From an uncultured Mycoplasmatota bacterium (lineage in GTDB: Bacteria; Bacillota_I; Bacilli_A; RF39; UBA660): 54,198 nt of DNA. Both the position numbers and the translations under genes were made by a program. The notes beneath the pieces were generated by a model. The model was not told the origin of the DNA. It worked only from the letters and a program-made list of their open reading frames with translations, and made no database searches. The stretch covers positions 1 to 54,198 of the forward strand of contig URBG01000004.1 in the NCBI GenBank assembly GCA_900546055.1, written 5' to 3'. This document shows, piece after piece, positions 1-8,127 of this stretch (positions are counted from its first letter, which is position 1; every line of letters begins with the position of its first letter).

Positions 1-53
1 CCTACGACCGATCGGTTAACAGCCGATTGCTCTACCAACTGAGCTATTCAAGC
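1..53 (-). tRNA. tRNA-Asn (GTT), 3' end cut by window edge
   Basis: Read on the minus strand, the gene begins at 53 with acceptor strand GCTTGAA, then TA and GCTCAG of the D arm, and an anticodon loop CTGTTAACC with anticodon GTT. The T arm and 3' acceptor lie outside the window. It is the last visible gene of the eight-gene tRNA cluster. Confidence 0.9.
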
Positions 54-66
54 CTATTCAATTAAA

Positions 67-140
67 TGGAGCGGGTGATGGGAATCGAACCCACGTAGTC
101 AGCTTGGAAGGCTGAAGTTCTACCATTGAACTACACCCGC
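67..140 (-). tRNA. tRNA-Gly (TCC)
   Basis: Minus strand: acceptor GCGGGTG pairs with the 3' CACCCGC, the anticodon loop CTTCCAA gives TCC, and the T loop is GGTTCGATTCC. The 3' CCA is encoded (TGG at 67-69 on the plus strand). Confidence 0.95.
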
Positions 141-146
141 ATTGAA

Positions 147-235
147 TGGTGCCCAGGGCCGGAGTCGAACCGGCACGGATTTTAAGGTCCGCAGGATTTT
201 AAGTCCTGTGCGTCTACCAATTTCGCCACCTGGGC
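147..235 (-). tRNA. tRNA-Leu (TAA)
   Basis: Minus strand: acceptor GCCCAGG/CCTGGGC, anticodon loop ACTTAAAAT with anticodon TAA, and a long class II variable arm (CGGACCTTAAAATCCG) that identifies a leucine tRNA. The CCA end is encoded. Confidence 0.95.
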
Positions 236-248
236 TTATTCAGTTAAA

Positions 249-324
249 TGGTGACCCGCAGGCGACTCGAACGCCTGACCCTCTGATTAAAAGTCAGATG
301 CTCTACCAACTGAGCTAGCGGGTC
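249..324 (-). tRNA. tRNA-Lys (TTT)
   Basis: Minus strand: acceptor GACCCGC/GCGGGTC, anticodon loop CTTTTAA with anticodon TTT, T loop GTTCGAGTC, encoded CCA. Confidence 0.95.
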
Positions 325-332
325 ATACCTTA

Positions 333-408
333 TGGCTGGGGTAGCTGGATTCGAACCAGCGCAATGACAGAGTCAAAGTCTGTTGCCTTACCGCTTGGCT
401 ATACCCCA
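333..408 (-). tRNA. tRNA-Gln (TTG)
   Basis: Minus strand: acceptor TGGGGTA/TACCCCA, the U1-A72 pair typical of glutamine tRNA, D arm GCCAAGCGGTAAGGC, anticodon loop CTTTGAC with anticodon TTG, encoded CCA. Confidence 0.95.
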
Positions 409-421
409 TTCATTAGATAGA

Positions 422-505
422 TGGTGGAGAGGAGTGGATTCGAACCACCGAACCAAAAGGAACTGAGTTACAGTCAGCCGCGTTTAGCCACTTCGCTACC
501 TCTCC
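422..505 (-). tRNA. tRNA-Tyr (GTA)
   Basis: Minus strand: acceptor GGAGAGG/CCTCTCC, anticodon loop CTGTAAC with anticodon GTA, long class II variable arm, T loop GGTTCGAATCC and encoded CCA. Confidence 0.95.
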
Positions 506-509
506 ATCA

Positions 510-585
<76 letters not shown>

Positions 586-593
586 AAAAAAAA

Positions 594-670
594 TGGTGGG
601 CGATATAGGACTCGAACCTATGACCCCCTGCTTGTAAGGCAGGTGCTCTAACCAACTGAGCTAATCGCCC
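594..670 (-). tRNA. tRNA-Val (TAC)
   Basis: Minus strand: acceptor GGGCGAT/ATCGCCC, anticodon loop CTTACAA with anticodon TAC, T loop GGTTCGAGTCC, encoded CCA. It is the first gene of the cluster after the promoter at 692-720. Confidence 0.95.
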
Positions 671-691
671 GATTACCTCTGGACGTAATTA

Positions 692-720
692 AATATAACA
701 TTTAAACAATTATTTGTCAA
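692..720 (-). promoter_or_regulatory. Strong sigma-A promoter of the tRNA cluster
   Basis: Minus strand shows TTGACA (720-715), a 17-base spacer and TATATT (697-692), with the first tRNA starting 22 bases later. The -35 box is a perfect consensus. The promoter overlaps the stop codon of the upstream cvfD-like gene, so the tRNAs are transcribed from within the end of that gene's transcript. Confidence 0.8.
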
Positions 721-1087
721 TACTCTTTTCTTCTTTTTTAATACTTTTTAATTTTTCAGCTGTCCAGATAGGCAGTTTTAAAGCTAAAGTCTTAAATCCA
801 GACTTAGTTTCCACGACCTTTCTACGACGTGGTGCTCCGTTAACTTTATACTGAATATTTTTAATACTAAGCTTCAAGTGGAATTTTTCTTCATCAACTT
901 CTAACACTTCAGCATAAATATGGTCACCTACACTTAGAAAGTCACCAATACTTCTGACAAAACCACGTGATACCTCAGAAATATGAATAAGTCCAGTATA
1001 ACTTTCATCAAAAGATACAAAAGCACCATAAAGCTCAATACAAGTTACTGTGCCTCTTACAATTTTTCCTTTCTCATATTTTGCCAT
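710..1087 (-). CDS. cvfD: S1 RNA-binding domain protein, CvfD/YugI-like (general stress protein 13)
   Basis: A 125-residue protein whose first ~77 residues form one S1 (OB-fold) domain: VRGTVTCIELYGAFVSF, GLIHISEVS and the VLEVDEEKFHLKLSIK strand are all present in order. The rest is a basic tail rich in Lys/Arg. Proteins of this size and layout in Bacillota (CvfD, YugI/GSP13) bind RNA or ribosomes and act as post-transcriptional regulators; that role is transferred from the family. The start ATG follows an AGGTG ribosome site. The gene stands alone, divergent from the NifU-like gene; its stop codon lies inside the tRNA promoter. Confidence 0.75.
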   Translation of the reverse strand: MAKYEKGKIVRGTVTCIELYGAFVSFDESYTGLIHISEVSRGFVRSIGDFLSVGDHIYAEVLEVDEEKFHLKLSIKNIQYKVNGAPRRRKVVETKSGFKTLALKLPIWTAEKLKSIKKEEKSIDK

Positions 1088-1194
1088 ATAAACACCTCTA
1101 AATCTAAACCTATTAGTAATTATATCACAAAAATATCAAAAGAAAAACCTTTACTTTCCACCCTATCCTATTATATAATAAACTCGGTGATATA

Positions 1195-1458
1195 ATGACA
1201 AAAATTATAAATGAAGAACAAGAGAAAGAAAAAATCATTGAAATAATTGATAAATTGCGTCCATTTTTAGTTAGTGATGGAGGAAATATTGAATTCATAA
1301 AATATGAAAACAATATTGTCTATATAAAAATGTTGGGGGCCTGCGCAGGCTGCGAGCTTATCGATATTACCCTAAAAGAAGGCGTAGAATCAGCACTAAA
1401 AGAAGAAATCCCAAACATTAAAGAAGTAATTAATATAACAAACATCAACTTTGAATAA
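1195..1458 (+). CDS. NifU C-terminal domain Fe-S carrier (Nfu/YutI type)
   Basis: An 87-residue single-domain protein. Residues 12-30 match the start of the NifU C-terminal domain (IEIIDKLRPFLVSDGGNIE) and the CxxC cluster ligand is at Cys50/Cys53 in LGACAGCE. Members of this family hold and transfer [4Fe-4S] clusters to apo-proteins in the cytosol. The usual GACxGCPxS is GACAGCELI here, a mild variant that keeps both cysteines. It lies convergent to the YutH-like gene (7-base gap); in Bacillus the yutI and yutH genes are also neighbours, which supports both calls. A possible -10 box TATAAT lies at 1174-1179. Confidence 0.85.
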   Translation: MTKIINEEQEKEKIIEIIDKLRPFLVSDGGNIEFIKYENNIVYIKMLGACAGCELIDITLKEGVESALKEEIPNIKEVINITNINFE

Positions 1459-1465
1459 TTTATAA

Positions 1466-2470
1466 CTATTCTAACCATTCAATTGGCGGAATTTGCAACA
1501 TAGACTTATAATATCTATATAAATTTTTAAGAAGTTTTTCATAATCATCGGTTAACTCGATGATTTTTTGTATTTCTTCATCTTTTTTGTTCCCACTTAT
1601 AATATCTTCATATAAATCAAAATAATACGTCGGATATAACATTCTGGCTAAAAAAAGTAAATATTCGGTCCCGTTTAAACTAGAATACATCAAAAAATAA
1701 TTAAGTTCATCCGTAATATCTTTTCCATTAAAAAAACTATTTTTAAAATATTCAGCAGCATCACGAACTTCGCTATCAATAATTAGATTCAAAGGATTAT
1801 ATAAGTCAAAAAGTGTATCATCATCCCTAATCCTTTTGTGAGCAACAACTTTAGTAACATTTTCCATAGATAAAGAATTGACCAATTGAATGCTCGTTTC
1901 CCCCAAGCCAATGAAGTAACTAAAACTATCTCGTATTAACGGATGTTTTTGCCCTAATTGACTAATTTGGTATTCTAAATGATCATTCTTATTAGACCAA
2001 AGAGTCCCCCAATCAATTCGTTCTAAAATTGAACTACTAACCGACCTTTTGCCACCTTTAGTTCTACCGCGAGAATTATTATTTGACGCTACATTATAAC
2101 CCATTTGTCCTGAACCATAGCCTTTTATATCTATAATTTCAAGATTATCTAATACACCAATCCCAACAAACGCTATCATTTTATTAAAATCTATTGCCCC
2201 TTCATAATATGTTATTTGCATCAAAACATAAGGAACACCATTAATAAGTGTAACAATTTGTTTGTCTTTGTTTAAAATAATTTGGTGAACATATATTCCA
2301 TTTCTAAGCAAATTAAGATGTAAATTATAAATTTCCTGTAAAGCATTAACATCACCAGAATACGTAACAAGCGCATAACGAACTCCACCATAATCAAAAT
2401 AATACATCTTGCCATTTTGATGAATATCATCAATAATTAAGTTGTAATAATAATTAATCGCATTTTTCAT
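1466..2470 (-). CDS. YutH-like spore-coat kinase-fold protein
   Basis: 334 residues from the ATG at 2470, which has a GGGGTG ribosome site 6 bases upstream (an upstream GTG is less likely). I see no catalytic protein-kinase motifs. Several patches resemble YutH of the CotS/YutH coat-associated aminoglycoside-kinase-like family: YFIGLGETSIQLV (family: yylGlaEnAIqyv), DSEVRDAAEYFKN (DhpsRDlAEw) and LLFLARMLYPTYYFD (rLlYARLLFPLHYFE). YutH associates with the spore coat in Bacillus; its biochemical role is unclear. The neighbourhood (CotZ-type coat gene next door, Nfu gene as in Bacillus) agrees. Call rests on remembered family motifs, not a search. Confidence 0.5.
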   Translation of the reverse strand: MKNAINYYYNLIIDDIHQNGKMYYFDYGGVRYALVTYSGDVNALQEIYNLHLNLLRNGIYVHQIILNKDKQIVTLINGVPYVLMQITYYEGAIDFNKMIAFVGIGVLDNLEIIDIKGYGSGQMGYNVASNNNSRGRTKGGKRSVSSSILERIDWGTLWSNKNDHLEYQISQLGQKHPLIRDSFSYFIGLGETSIQLVNSLSMENVTKVVAHKRIRDDDTLFDLYNPLNLIIDSEVRDAAEYFKNSFFNGKDITDELNYFLMYSSLNGTEYLLFLARMLYPTYYFDLYEDIISGNKKDEEIQKIIELTDDYEKLLKNLYRYYKSMLQIPPIEWLE

Positions 2471-2578
2471 GATATTCACCCCATTTAATTTTATGATAAT
2501 AGATAAATTGAAATGCCAAAAAGAATTAATAAATAAAACTTAATATTATTTTCTTCAACATCTGGGTATTTACTTTAC

Positions 2579-2605
2579 ACCCTTTTGCACATTTAGAATA
2601 TGTTA
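2579..2605 (+). promoter_or_regulatory. Possible sigma-K type promoter of the coat protein gene
   Basis: ACC at 2579-2581, a 15-base spacer and AATATGTTA at 2597-2605 resemble the late mother-cell sigma-K consensus (AC near -35; CATAnnnTA at -10, with C replaced by A). It sits 29 bases before the coat gene start. No good sigma-A boxes are visible here. Inference only. Confidence 0.35.
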
Positions 2606-2634
2606 TATTGAGAATAAATGAAGGGGTGGATTAT

Positions 2635-3081
2635 ATGTGTAACAATAATAACAATTCAAACGAATGCAGATGTATTTCTGAAATTCTAACAGTTATCAAC
2701 ATATTACAAGACAACGCTGAATGCGCTGAATCATGTTTAGATACCTGCGACCGTGGTTTCCTAGGTTGTTCAGTATCAACAGTAGGTTGTAACACTAGAC
2801 CAATAATGTTATATACCTGCTGTGGTAATGGAACACCATGGGCTATGCCTACAACTAAAGAAAATGTTACTTGTGGAACCGCAGGTGTTACATGCTCAAG
2901 TGTATTTAGAGTTGAAAAAGTAGATGGATGCTGCGCTACTTTCCGTGTTCTAGCTGCTAACCCAGATACAACTGAAGCAGATACAATACCTTATGTAGCT
3001 ACTAACAGTTTCTTTACAATGAACTTAAACTGCGTATGCTCATTAAGATGTTTACAAGACACATTCGTTGAATGCGTATAA
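2635..3081 (+). CDS. Spore coat protein, CotZ/CotY/ExsY family
   Basis: 148 residues, cysteine-rich. The chosen ATG (2635) is 5 bases after AAGGGGTGG; the reading frame opens 27 bases earlier without a ribosome site. Family landmarks appear in order: an Asn/Cys-rich head, a short helix (ISEILTVINILQDNAE), NTRPIMLYTCCGNG, VFRVEKVDGCCATFRVL, and a C-terminal LNCVCSLRCLQDTFVEC. These match the CotZ/ExsY proteins that self-assemble into the disulfide-stabilised outer coat or exosporium crust of Bacillus spores. The single-gene unit is closed by a terminator. It is the best single piece of evidence that the organism sporulates. Confidence 0.88.
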   Translation: MCNNNNNSNECRCISEILTVINILQDNAECAESCLDTCDRGFLGCSVSTVGCNTRPIMLYTCCGNGTPWAMPTTKENVTCGTAGVTCSSVFRVEKVDGCCATFRVLAANPDTTEADTIPYVATNSFFTMNLNCVCSLRCLQDTFVECV

Positions 3082-3085
3082 AAAT

Positions 3086-3108
3086 AAGGCCTTAAAAAGC
3101 CTTTTTTT
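3086..3108 (+). terminator. Rho-independent terminator after coat gene
   Basis: AAGGC-loop-GCCTT stem followed by seven T residues, 5 bases after the CotZ-like stop codon. Confidence 0.85.
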
Positions 3109-3120
3109 ATTTGTAATAAA

Positions 3121-3495
3121 TTACTTACGTTTTATATCAATAACATCAGAAATTGGAATTAACTCGTTTTCAATCGTAATCAAATGCGTTGAATTTCTAC
3201 CAACAATACGTTTAACTACAGTGCCACTTTTCAGTGTAAGTTCAACATCAGCTTTATAAATATAGTTAGAAGAATTAAATACCTCATTTATTTTTTGATT
3301 AATATTTTTATTAACCACTTTACCAGAGCCTAAGTCAGATATCCCTGAAGTCCTACCATTATTAGCTACATTAAACGTTCTATCGTCAGCATTAAGTAGC
3401 CCCATATCTTCTTTACTCGAATCAAAAACCGATTTATTATTTCCAACTTTTCTTGGAACCTTGTTTGCAAATACACCTGGTATTTTCTTTTCCAT
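3121..3495 (-). CDS. Small protein of the spore-coat neighbourhood, unknown function
   Basis: 124 residues, start ATG after AGAGGTGATAAG. I do not recognise the family. The N-terminal ~70 residues are polar, rich in Asn, Ser, Gly and Lys and probably disordered. The last ~55 residues look like a compact beta domain: alternating strands YIYKADVELTLKSGTVVKRI, STHLITIENELIPIS, DVIDIK, comparable in rhythm to small Sm- or OB-like barrels. It is convergent with the CotZ-type gene and upstream of a DUF368 gene. A coat or spore morphogenesis role is suggested by position only. Confidence 0.6.
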   Translation of the reverse strand: MEKKIPGVFANKVPRKVGNNKSVFDSSKEDMGLLNADDRTFNVANNGRTSGISDLGSGKVVNKNINQKINEVFNSSNYIYKADVELTLKSGTVVKRIVGRNSTHLITIENELIPISDVIDIKRK

Positions 3496-3528
3496 CTTAT
3501 CACCTCTATATAATATTATGCGTTTATT

Positions 3529-4362
3529 CTAATCACTTGCTAATAAATCATTTATTTTAATCGTAATTTTATAGCCCAAAAACAAACCAGCAATGCCAAG
3601 TAAAAATAGCAAAATAGTGAATCCATTGGCAGCCCCACTAAATACACCTGTAAAAGATTCCTTAAACATTATAATCAAAGATGCCGCCATAAAACCAAAA
3701 ATAGCAAAATACGTCTCCACCTTATAATGCTTAAGTAAATATGTAATTAACTTAGCTATAATAATAACCCCCACCAAAATACCAATGGCAAAGGCAATAC
3801 CAAATTTAAAATATACCGGATTAAAAACATTACTGAAAAAGTCTAAAAGCATGTCATAACACCCTAAAGACATATAAATAGCCGTTCCACTTATACCCGG
3901 TACTATAGAAGAAAAAGCCTCGAGCAAACCAAGTCCAAAATAAATAAAAATATTGCCAGAATCAAGTGTGTCAAGTGTTCCCAAAGATCCCAAACTGTAA
4001 GAAAATGTCAATGCCAAACAGAAAATTATTATTCTTCTAAGGACAAACCTCTCGCCCCGTATTTCTCGCCATATTTCGGGAAGACCACCAATTATTAAGC
4101 CGATAAAAAGTAACATAGTCGGAAAATAAAATTCATCCAAAAGCCACTTTACACCCCGGCTGAACAGACTTACCCCAACTAAAGCACCAAGCGCTAGCCA
4201 TAAAATAAAGCAAAATTTACGCCAAGTAATATTCCGAAAATCAGCAATAATTCCAAGCACCCGCTCATAAACACCTAATGATATTGCAAGTAAACTTCCA
4301 CTAACCCCAGGAATAATTTTGGCAATTCCAATAATAAAACCTTTTAAAATATTTTTCTTCAT
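3529..4362 (-). CDS. DUF368 membrane protein (PopT-type polyprenyl-phosphate translocase)
   Basis: 277 residues from ATG 4362; the frame extends upstream to a TTG at 4386 with no clear ribosome site for either. Nearly all of the protein is hydrophobic, about eight membrane segments. The DUF368 signature occurs twice, KIIPGVSGSLLAISLG near residues 16-31 and IVPGISGTAIYMSLG in the second half, giving the inverted-repeat symmetry of the family. DUF368 proteins have been shown in other bacteria to recycle undecaprenyl phosphate across the membrane for cell-wall synthesis. The gene follows trpS on the same strand, 47 bases away. Confidence 0.85.
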   Translation of the reverse strand: MKKNILKGFIIGIAKIIPGVSGSLLAISLGVYERVLGIIADFRNITWRKFCFILWLALGALVGVSLFSRGVKWLLDEFYFPTMLLFIGLIIGGLPEIWREIRGERFVLRRIIIFCLALTFSYSLGSLGTLDTLDSGNIFIYFGLGLLEAFSSIVPGISGTAIYMSLGCYDMLLDFFSNVFNPVYFKFGIAFAIGILVGVIIIAKLITYLLKHYKVETYFAIFGFMAASLIIMFKESFTGVFSGAANGFTILLFLLGIAGLFLGYKITIKINDLLASD

Positions 4363-4409
4363 ATTAAAATATACCCAAATAGCCAAAAAAAAATGATTAA
4401 TATTAAATA

Positions 4410-5429
4410 CTAATCATTTTCAAAATAATCAATTTTTATAGCTTGTTTTACCTGTTTCATAACCTGAATAGATTTCTCGCGAGCTTCCTTTGTTCCTTTG
4501 ATAAGAATTTCATCAACGATTTCTGGGTGGGCTTCATAGTAAGCTCTTTTTTCATGAATTGGTTTTAAAAAATCTAACATATTAGCTACCAATTCTTTCT
4601 TACAACCAACACATCCTCGCTTACCGCTCTTACATTCTTTACATATATTTTCTAAATTATCACTTCCAATTAATTTGTGATAATAATAAACCATACAAAC
4701 ATCTGGGTTAGCCGGATCGTCCTTATGAATTTTATCAGGGTCAGTTACTGCACCCATAATTTTCTTCTTAATAGTTTCCTCACCATCAGCAAGGAAAATA
4801 CCATTACCTAGACTTTTTCCCATCTTTTCCCCGCCATCAAGACCTTTAATACGCGGAGTCTCTGATAATAAAGGCTCTGGCTCACATAACGTATCTCCAT
4901 AGATAGAATTAAATTTGCGAACTATTTCGCGGCATTGTTCAATTAAAGGCAATTGATCCTCACCAACTGGAATAAGCTGGCCATCAAAGGCCGTAATATC
5001 AGCAGCCTGTGAAACAGGATAACCTACAAAACCATAGGTTACACTTTCACCGTCATGCCCAAATAAAGCCTTTTTCTGAGTAATTTCTGTCTTCACAGTA
5101 GGATTACGATATAATCTTGCCATTGTTACCAAATTTGAATAAAGTACTGTTAATTCAGCAATTTCTGGTATCTTTGATTGAATAAACAAATGAACCTTTT
5201 CTGGATCGATGCCAATAGAAAGCATATCAATCGTTATTTCACGAACATTAATTCTCACTTTCTCCGGATTATCAAAATTATCAGTTAAAGCCTGAATATC
5301 CGCTATTTCCAAATAAAAATCATAATTTGAATTATCTTGAAGTTTTAGCCAGTTTTGACAAGCTCCAAAATAATGTCCAAAATGTAAATTACCTGTTGGC
5401 CTAATGCCCGTTAAAACTGTCTTTTTCAT
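4410..5429 (-). CDS. trpS: Tryptophanyl-tRNA synthetase, four-cysteine (Fe-S) type
   Basis: 339 residues, full length for TrpRS. Class I motifs: PTGNLHFGHYFGA (HIGH variant, His16-His19) and GGEKMGKSLGN (KMSKS). Charges tRNA-Trp in the cytoplasm. The C-terminal half contains CKECKSGKRGCVGC (C-x2-C-x6-C-x2-C) preceded by another Cys in NPDVCMVYYYHK; this resembles the [4Fe-4S] anticodon-recognition cluster known from Thermotoga-type TrpRS, where the last spacing C-x6-C-x2-C is the same. No T-box leader is visible upstream. Confidence 0.95.
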   Translation of the reverse strand: MKKTVLTGIRPTGNLHFGHYFGACQNWLKLQDNSNYDFYLEIADIQALTDNFDNPEKVRINVREITIDMLSIGIDPEKVHLFIQSKIPEIAELTVLYSNLVTMARLYRNPTVKTEITQKKALFGHDGESVTYGFVGYPVSQAADITAFDGQLIPVGEDQLPLIEQCREIVRKFNSIYGDTLCEPEPLLSETPRIKGLDGGEKMGKSLGNGIFLADGEETIKKKIMGAVTDPDKIHKDDPANPDVCMVYYYHKLIGSDNLENICKECKSGKRGCVGCKKELVANMLDFLKPIHEKRAYYEAHPEIVDEILIKGTKEAREKSIQVMKQVKQAIKIDYFEND

Positions 5430-5483
5430 TCATATCACCTTCTAAAATTATAACACACATAGCAAATAAATAACAAGAAAATA

Positions 5484-5514
5484 CCTAAAAACACTATATT
5501 ACATATGTTTTAGG
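5484..5514 (-). terminator. Terminator after the patatin gene
   Basis: Minus strand CCTAAAACA...TGTTTTTAGG-type stem (5506-5514 with 5484-5492) followed by TATTTTC. It closes the 8042-5544 unit ahead of trpS. Confidence 0.6.
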
Positions 5515-5543
5515 CATTCACCTTATACAAGCACAAAACCAAA

Positions 5544-6800
5544 TTAATAAGAATTACGCCTTCCCTTGATTACATAAATATATAAAGCAATTAAAAATTC
5601 ATCAGAAAATATTGGTAAAAACTTAAAAGTTCCCTCTAAACTATTATTAATAATCGCATCATAAAAGAATCTTACGATTTGTCTAGTATCAATAATTTTC
5701 TTAAATTCATTCTTCTTAATTTTTGATACTATAACTTCGCGGCTTATCGGTAACATTTCAGAAAGCTCATTAAACAACCCTTTATTATAAGTTCTAATAT
5801 TATAAACAACATCCTCTTGAAAGCCAAAACAAGCTCCGGCTTTTTCAACTAACTTATTAAAGTTACGATAAGACAACTTGTTCTCCACAATAGTTTGAAA
5901 AATTGTAGATTGAGCTATTTTCCCAAGCATACCACCTTCTAAATTTGAAATGATTTTATGCACTTCGTTTTCAAAAGTCTCCGCATATTTATTGTAATTA
6001 CGAACCAAATTTCCTTTTTTGAAAGTAAATCTATCACCGTCAAGCTTTCCATAAGTCTTCATAGTATCATTATAACCAAAGCGTAATGCCTCGCGCGATT
6101 TCATCTTATCAAAAACTAAAAAAGAAACAATCTTATTACGCGGTGTAATAACCGTTATTGGAATATCCTTTTTGGGTTCACGTTTAAAACCAACAGCCTT
6201 TAAATCAACCGCAACAACCTCTTCAGCACCTAAATCAATTGCTAAATTAATTGGCAAATTATCATAATAGCCACCGTCAATATATATTTCATCGCCAATT
6301 TTATATGGTTTAAATGCCGGATAACAAGAAGCGGAAGCCACCACATAGTCTTTAACAGTTTCTGGCTTTAAATCCTTTTTTGTCATCATTACAGGCTTAT
6401 TCTGAGAGTAATTATATGTAACTAATCCATAATCAATTGGTGAATCAAAGAAATTGCGCGGCTCATATAATTGATCAAATATTGCCATCAGCTTAGTAAC
6501 ATCCATTCCACCTTCTGAAATAAAAGATTTAACATATTGGCTATATATTTCTGCTATATCAGGATTTTCACATACATGAAAAGATTCTTCATCATAAACA
6601 GTCGAAAAAGACATATTCTTCCAAAGCTTAGCTGCCTTGTATAAATCGCCTTGAACTATTAACAAACCATTAACCGCTCCAATTGATGTTCCCGTTACTA
6701 TTTCTGGCCTTTTTCCAAGTTTCCTAAGTGCTCTATAAACACCGATTTGATAAGCTCCTTTAGAACCACCACCAGATAAAACTAATCCAAGCTTTGTCAT
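5544..6800 (-). CDS. Patatin-like phospholipase (RssA/YlbK type)
   Basis: 418 residues with an AAAGGAGGG ribosome site. The N-terminal ~230 residues are a patatin domain: oxyanion-hole GGGSKG (10-15), nucleophile elbow GTSIG with Ser39, and the second catalytic residue in DEIYIDGGYYDNLP (DGG). A catalytic Ser/Asp dyad is therefore intact and an acyl hydrolase acting on membrane lipids is likely; the substrate is not known. The C-terminal ~190 residues form a helical extension I cannot assign. No signal peptide. It follows the exported-protein gene by 12 bases and is presumably co-transcribed with it. Confidence 0.85.
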   Translation of the reverse strand: MTKLGLVLSGGGSKGAYQIGVYRALRKLGKRPEIVTGTSIGAVNGLLIVQGDLYKAAKLWKNMSFSTVYDEESFHVCENPDIAEIYSQYVKSFISEGGMDVTKLMAIFDQLYEPRNFFDSPIDYGLVTYNYSQNKPVMMTKKDLKPETVKDYVVASASCYPAFKPYKIGDEIYIDGGYYDNLPINLAIDLGAEEVVAVDLKAVGFKREPKKDIPITVITPRNKIVSFLVFDKMKSREALRFGYNDTMKTYGKLDGDRFTFKKGNLVRNYNKYAETFENEVHKIISNLEGGMLGKIAQSTIFQTIVENKLSYRNFNKLVEKAGACFGFQEDVVYNIRTYNKGLFNELSEMLPISREVIVSKIKKNEFKKIIDTRQIVRFFYDAIINNSLEGTFKFLPIFSDEFLIALYIYVIKGRRNSY

Positions 6801-6812
6801 TATGTCCCTCCT

Positions 6813-8042
6813 TTATTTTATATAAGCGCCAAAGGAAATATCTGTATTAAACTCAAGTTCTGAATTTTCAATTACCTTGCGCACCCCATTTGAACTATAA
6901 TAGTACAATGTCATACCATTTTTAAAATAAATATAATCATTTAAATATATAACACTTTGTAAATCAGTAGTTGTAAATAAATATGTTTTCATTTTTGGAT
7001 TTTGAATATCTGCACGATAAACTAAATATTTATCGCCCTCTTTTTTATAAAGATAATAATATCCCTCATCCTTACCAATTTTATTAACTCTATCATAACC
7101 GTCAATATCTGAACTATAATAATTATCAAACAATTTGCCATCCAGTGCCTCATTTAAAGTCATCGTCGTCCATTTGCCATTATAATATTTTATGCCATCT
7201 TTACTCGCAACTTTCTGAACATTTTCATACTTTAAACTAATTTTGTACTGAGTTTCAGCATCTTTGTCGAAAATATAAACATCGTCACCAACTACACCCT
7301 CTATTACTGAATCAAAAGAAATTTCATTATAACTACGAATTTCCTTAACATTCCCATTAATTAAATTAACTACGAAAAATTTCTTAAATGTATATTCTTC
7401 ATTATAGTCTGCAACAATATAATATTTATCAGTAAAAATACTAACCGGCTTCTTATAAACATCATTATCAAATAATTTCACCGTTTTAACAGAACTATTC
7501 ACCAAAGTAAGGCCTCTATAAGATTCCATAGCCAAATAATGATTCTCAATTAAGTTTTTCTCGTAAAGTGTCTGCGTATTTGATAATCTTTTAGCTGTGG
7601 TTTTATCCTTATAGTCATCTTTATTATATCCATCTTTCTTTAAAGACGAAGCAAACTTATCTACTTTCTCATTGTCTAAGTCATGATAATAAGTAATATT
7701 CCCATCCTTAACACACATTATATCAGTTAAAATGTCACCACCTTTAAAAATAGGTAAAATGCATTTATATTCGCCAGCATCATAATACCTGATCTTACTA
7801 ATTACCTTTTCGCTTTTATTATAATCTTTAAATACTTGGAAATTCATCTTAAATTTTTCGTGACTAATTTTAAAATAATAGTTATCAGTCTTGTCCAAAC
7901 TATCTACTTTTAAAGTTTCATCAATACTAAAATTTCCGATTGAATAATCAGCATGATGGCCTTTATCAAAAATATGAATCACTAATTTTAAGGAGAATAA
8001 TAAGACTAGTAATATTAACAAAGTCTTAAGTAAATACTTCAT
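6813..8042 (-). CDS. Exported or membrane-anchored protein of unknown function
   Basis: 409 residues, GGAGG ribosome site 7 bases before ATG. Residues 1-25 (LLKTLLILLVLLFSLKLVIHIF core) form a single uncleaved-looking membrane anchor; the remaining ~380 residues are external, rich in Lys, Asp, Tyr and Asn. Repeating blocks of short strands with YY/YF and aspartates (NYYFKISHEKF, YYLYKKEGDKYLVYRAD, DYIYFKNGMTLYYYSSNG) suggest a beta-propeller-like fold. No Cys, so not a lipoprotein. I do not recognise the family. Shares an operon with the patatin gene. Confidence 0.6.
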   Translation of the reverse strand: MKYLLKTLLILLVLLFSLKLVIHIFDKGHHADYSIGNFSIDETLKVDSLDKTDNYYFKISHEKFKMNFQVFKDYNKSEKVISKIRYYDAGEYKCILPIFKGGDILTDIMCVKDGNITYYHDLDNEKVDKFASSLKKDGYNKDDYKDKTTAKRLSNTQTLYEKNLIENHYLAMESYRGLTLVNSSVKTVKLFDNDVYKKPVSIFTDKYYIVADYNEEYTFKKFFVVNLINGNVKEIRSYNEISFDSVIEGVVGDDVYIFDKDAETQYKISLKYENVQKVASKDGIKYYNGKWTTMTLNEALDGKLFDNYYSSDIDGYDRVNKIGKDEGYYYLYKKEGDKYLVYRADIQNPKMKTYLFTTTDLQSVIYLNDYIYFKNGMTLYYYSSNGVRKVIENSELEFNTDISFGAYIK

Positions 8043-8096
8043 ACTACTACCTCCTATATAAATTATATATAATTATAGGTCTTATTTCAAGAAAAA

Positions 8097-8127
8097 AAGG
8101 TGAAATAGTCAAGACTATTTTTCACCT
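8097..8127 (-). terminator. Terminator of the secA transcript
   Basis: Minus strand AAGGTGAAA...TTTCACCTT stem with an internal AGTC/GACT helix, followed by TTTTTTT. It overlaps the end of the PH-fold gene and so closes the secA unit. Confidence 0.85.

Noticed and set aside
5430..5543. T-box or other riboswitch before trpS
   Set aside because: The leader is short and lacks the T-box sequence and a specifier loop; the only hairpin is the terminator of the upstream gene.
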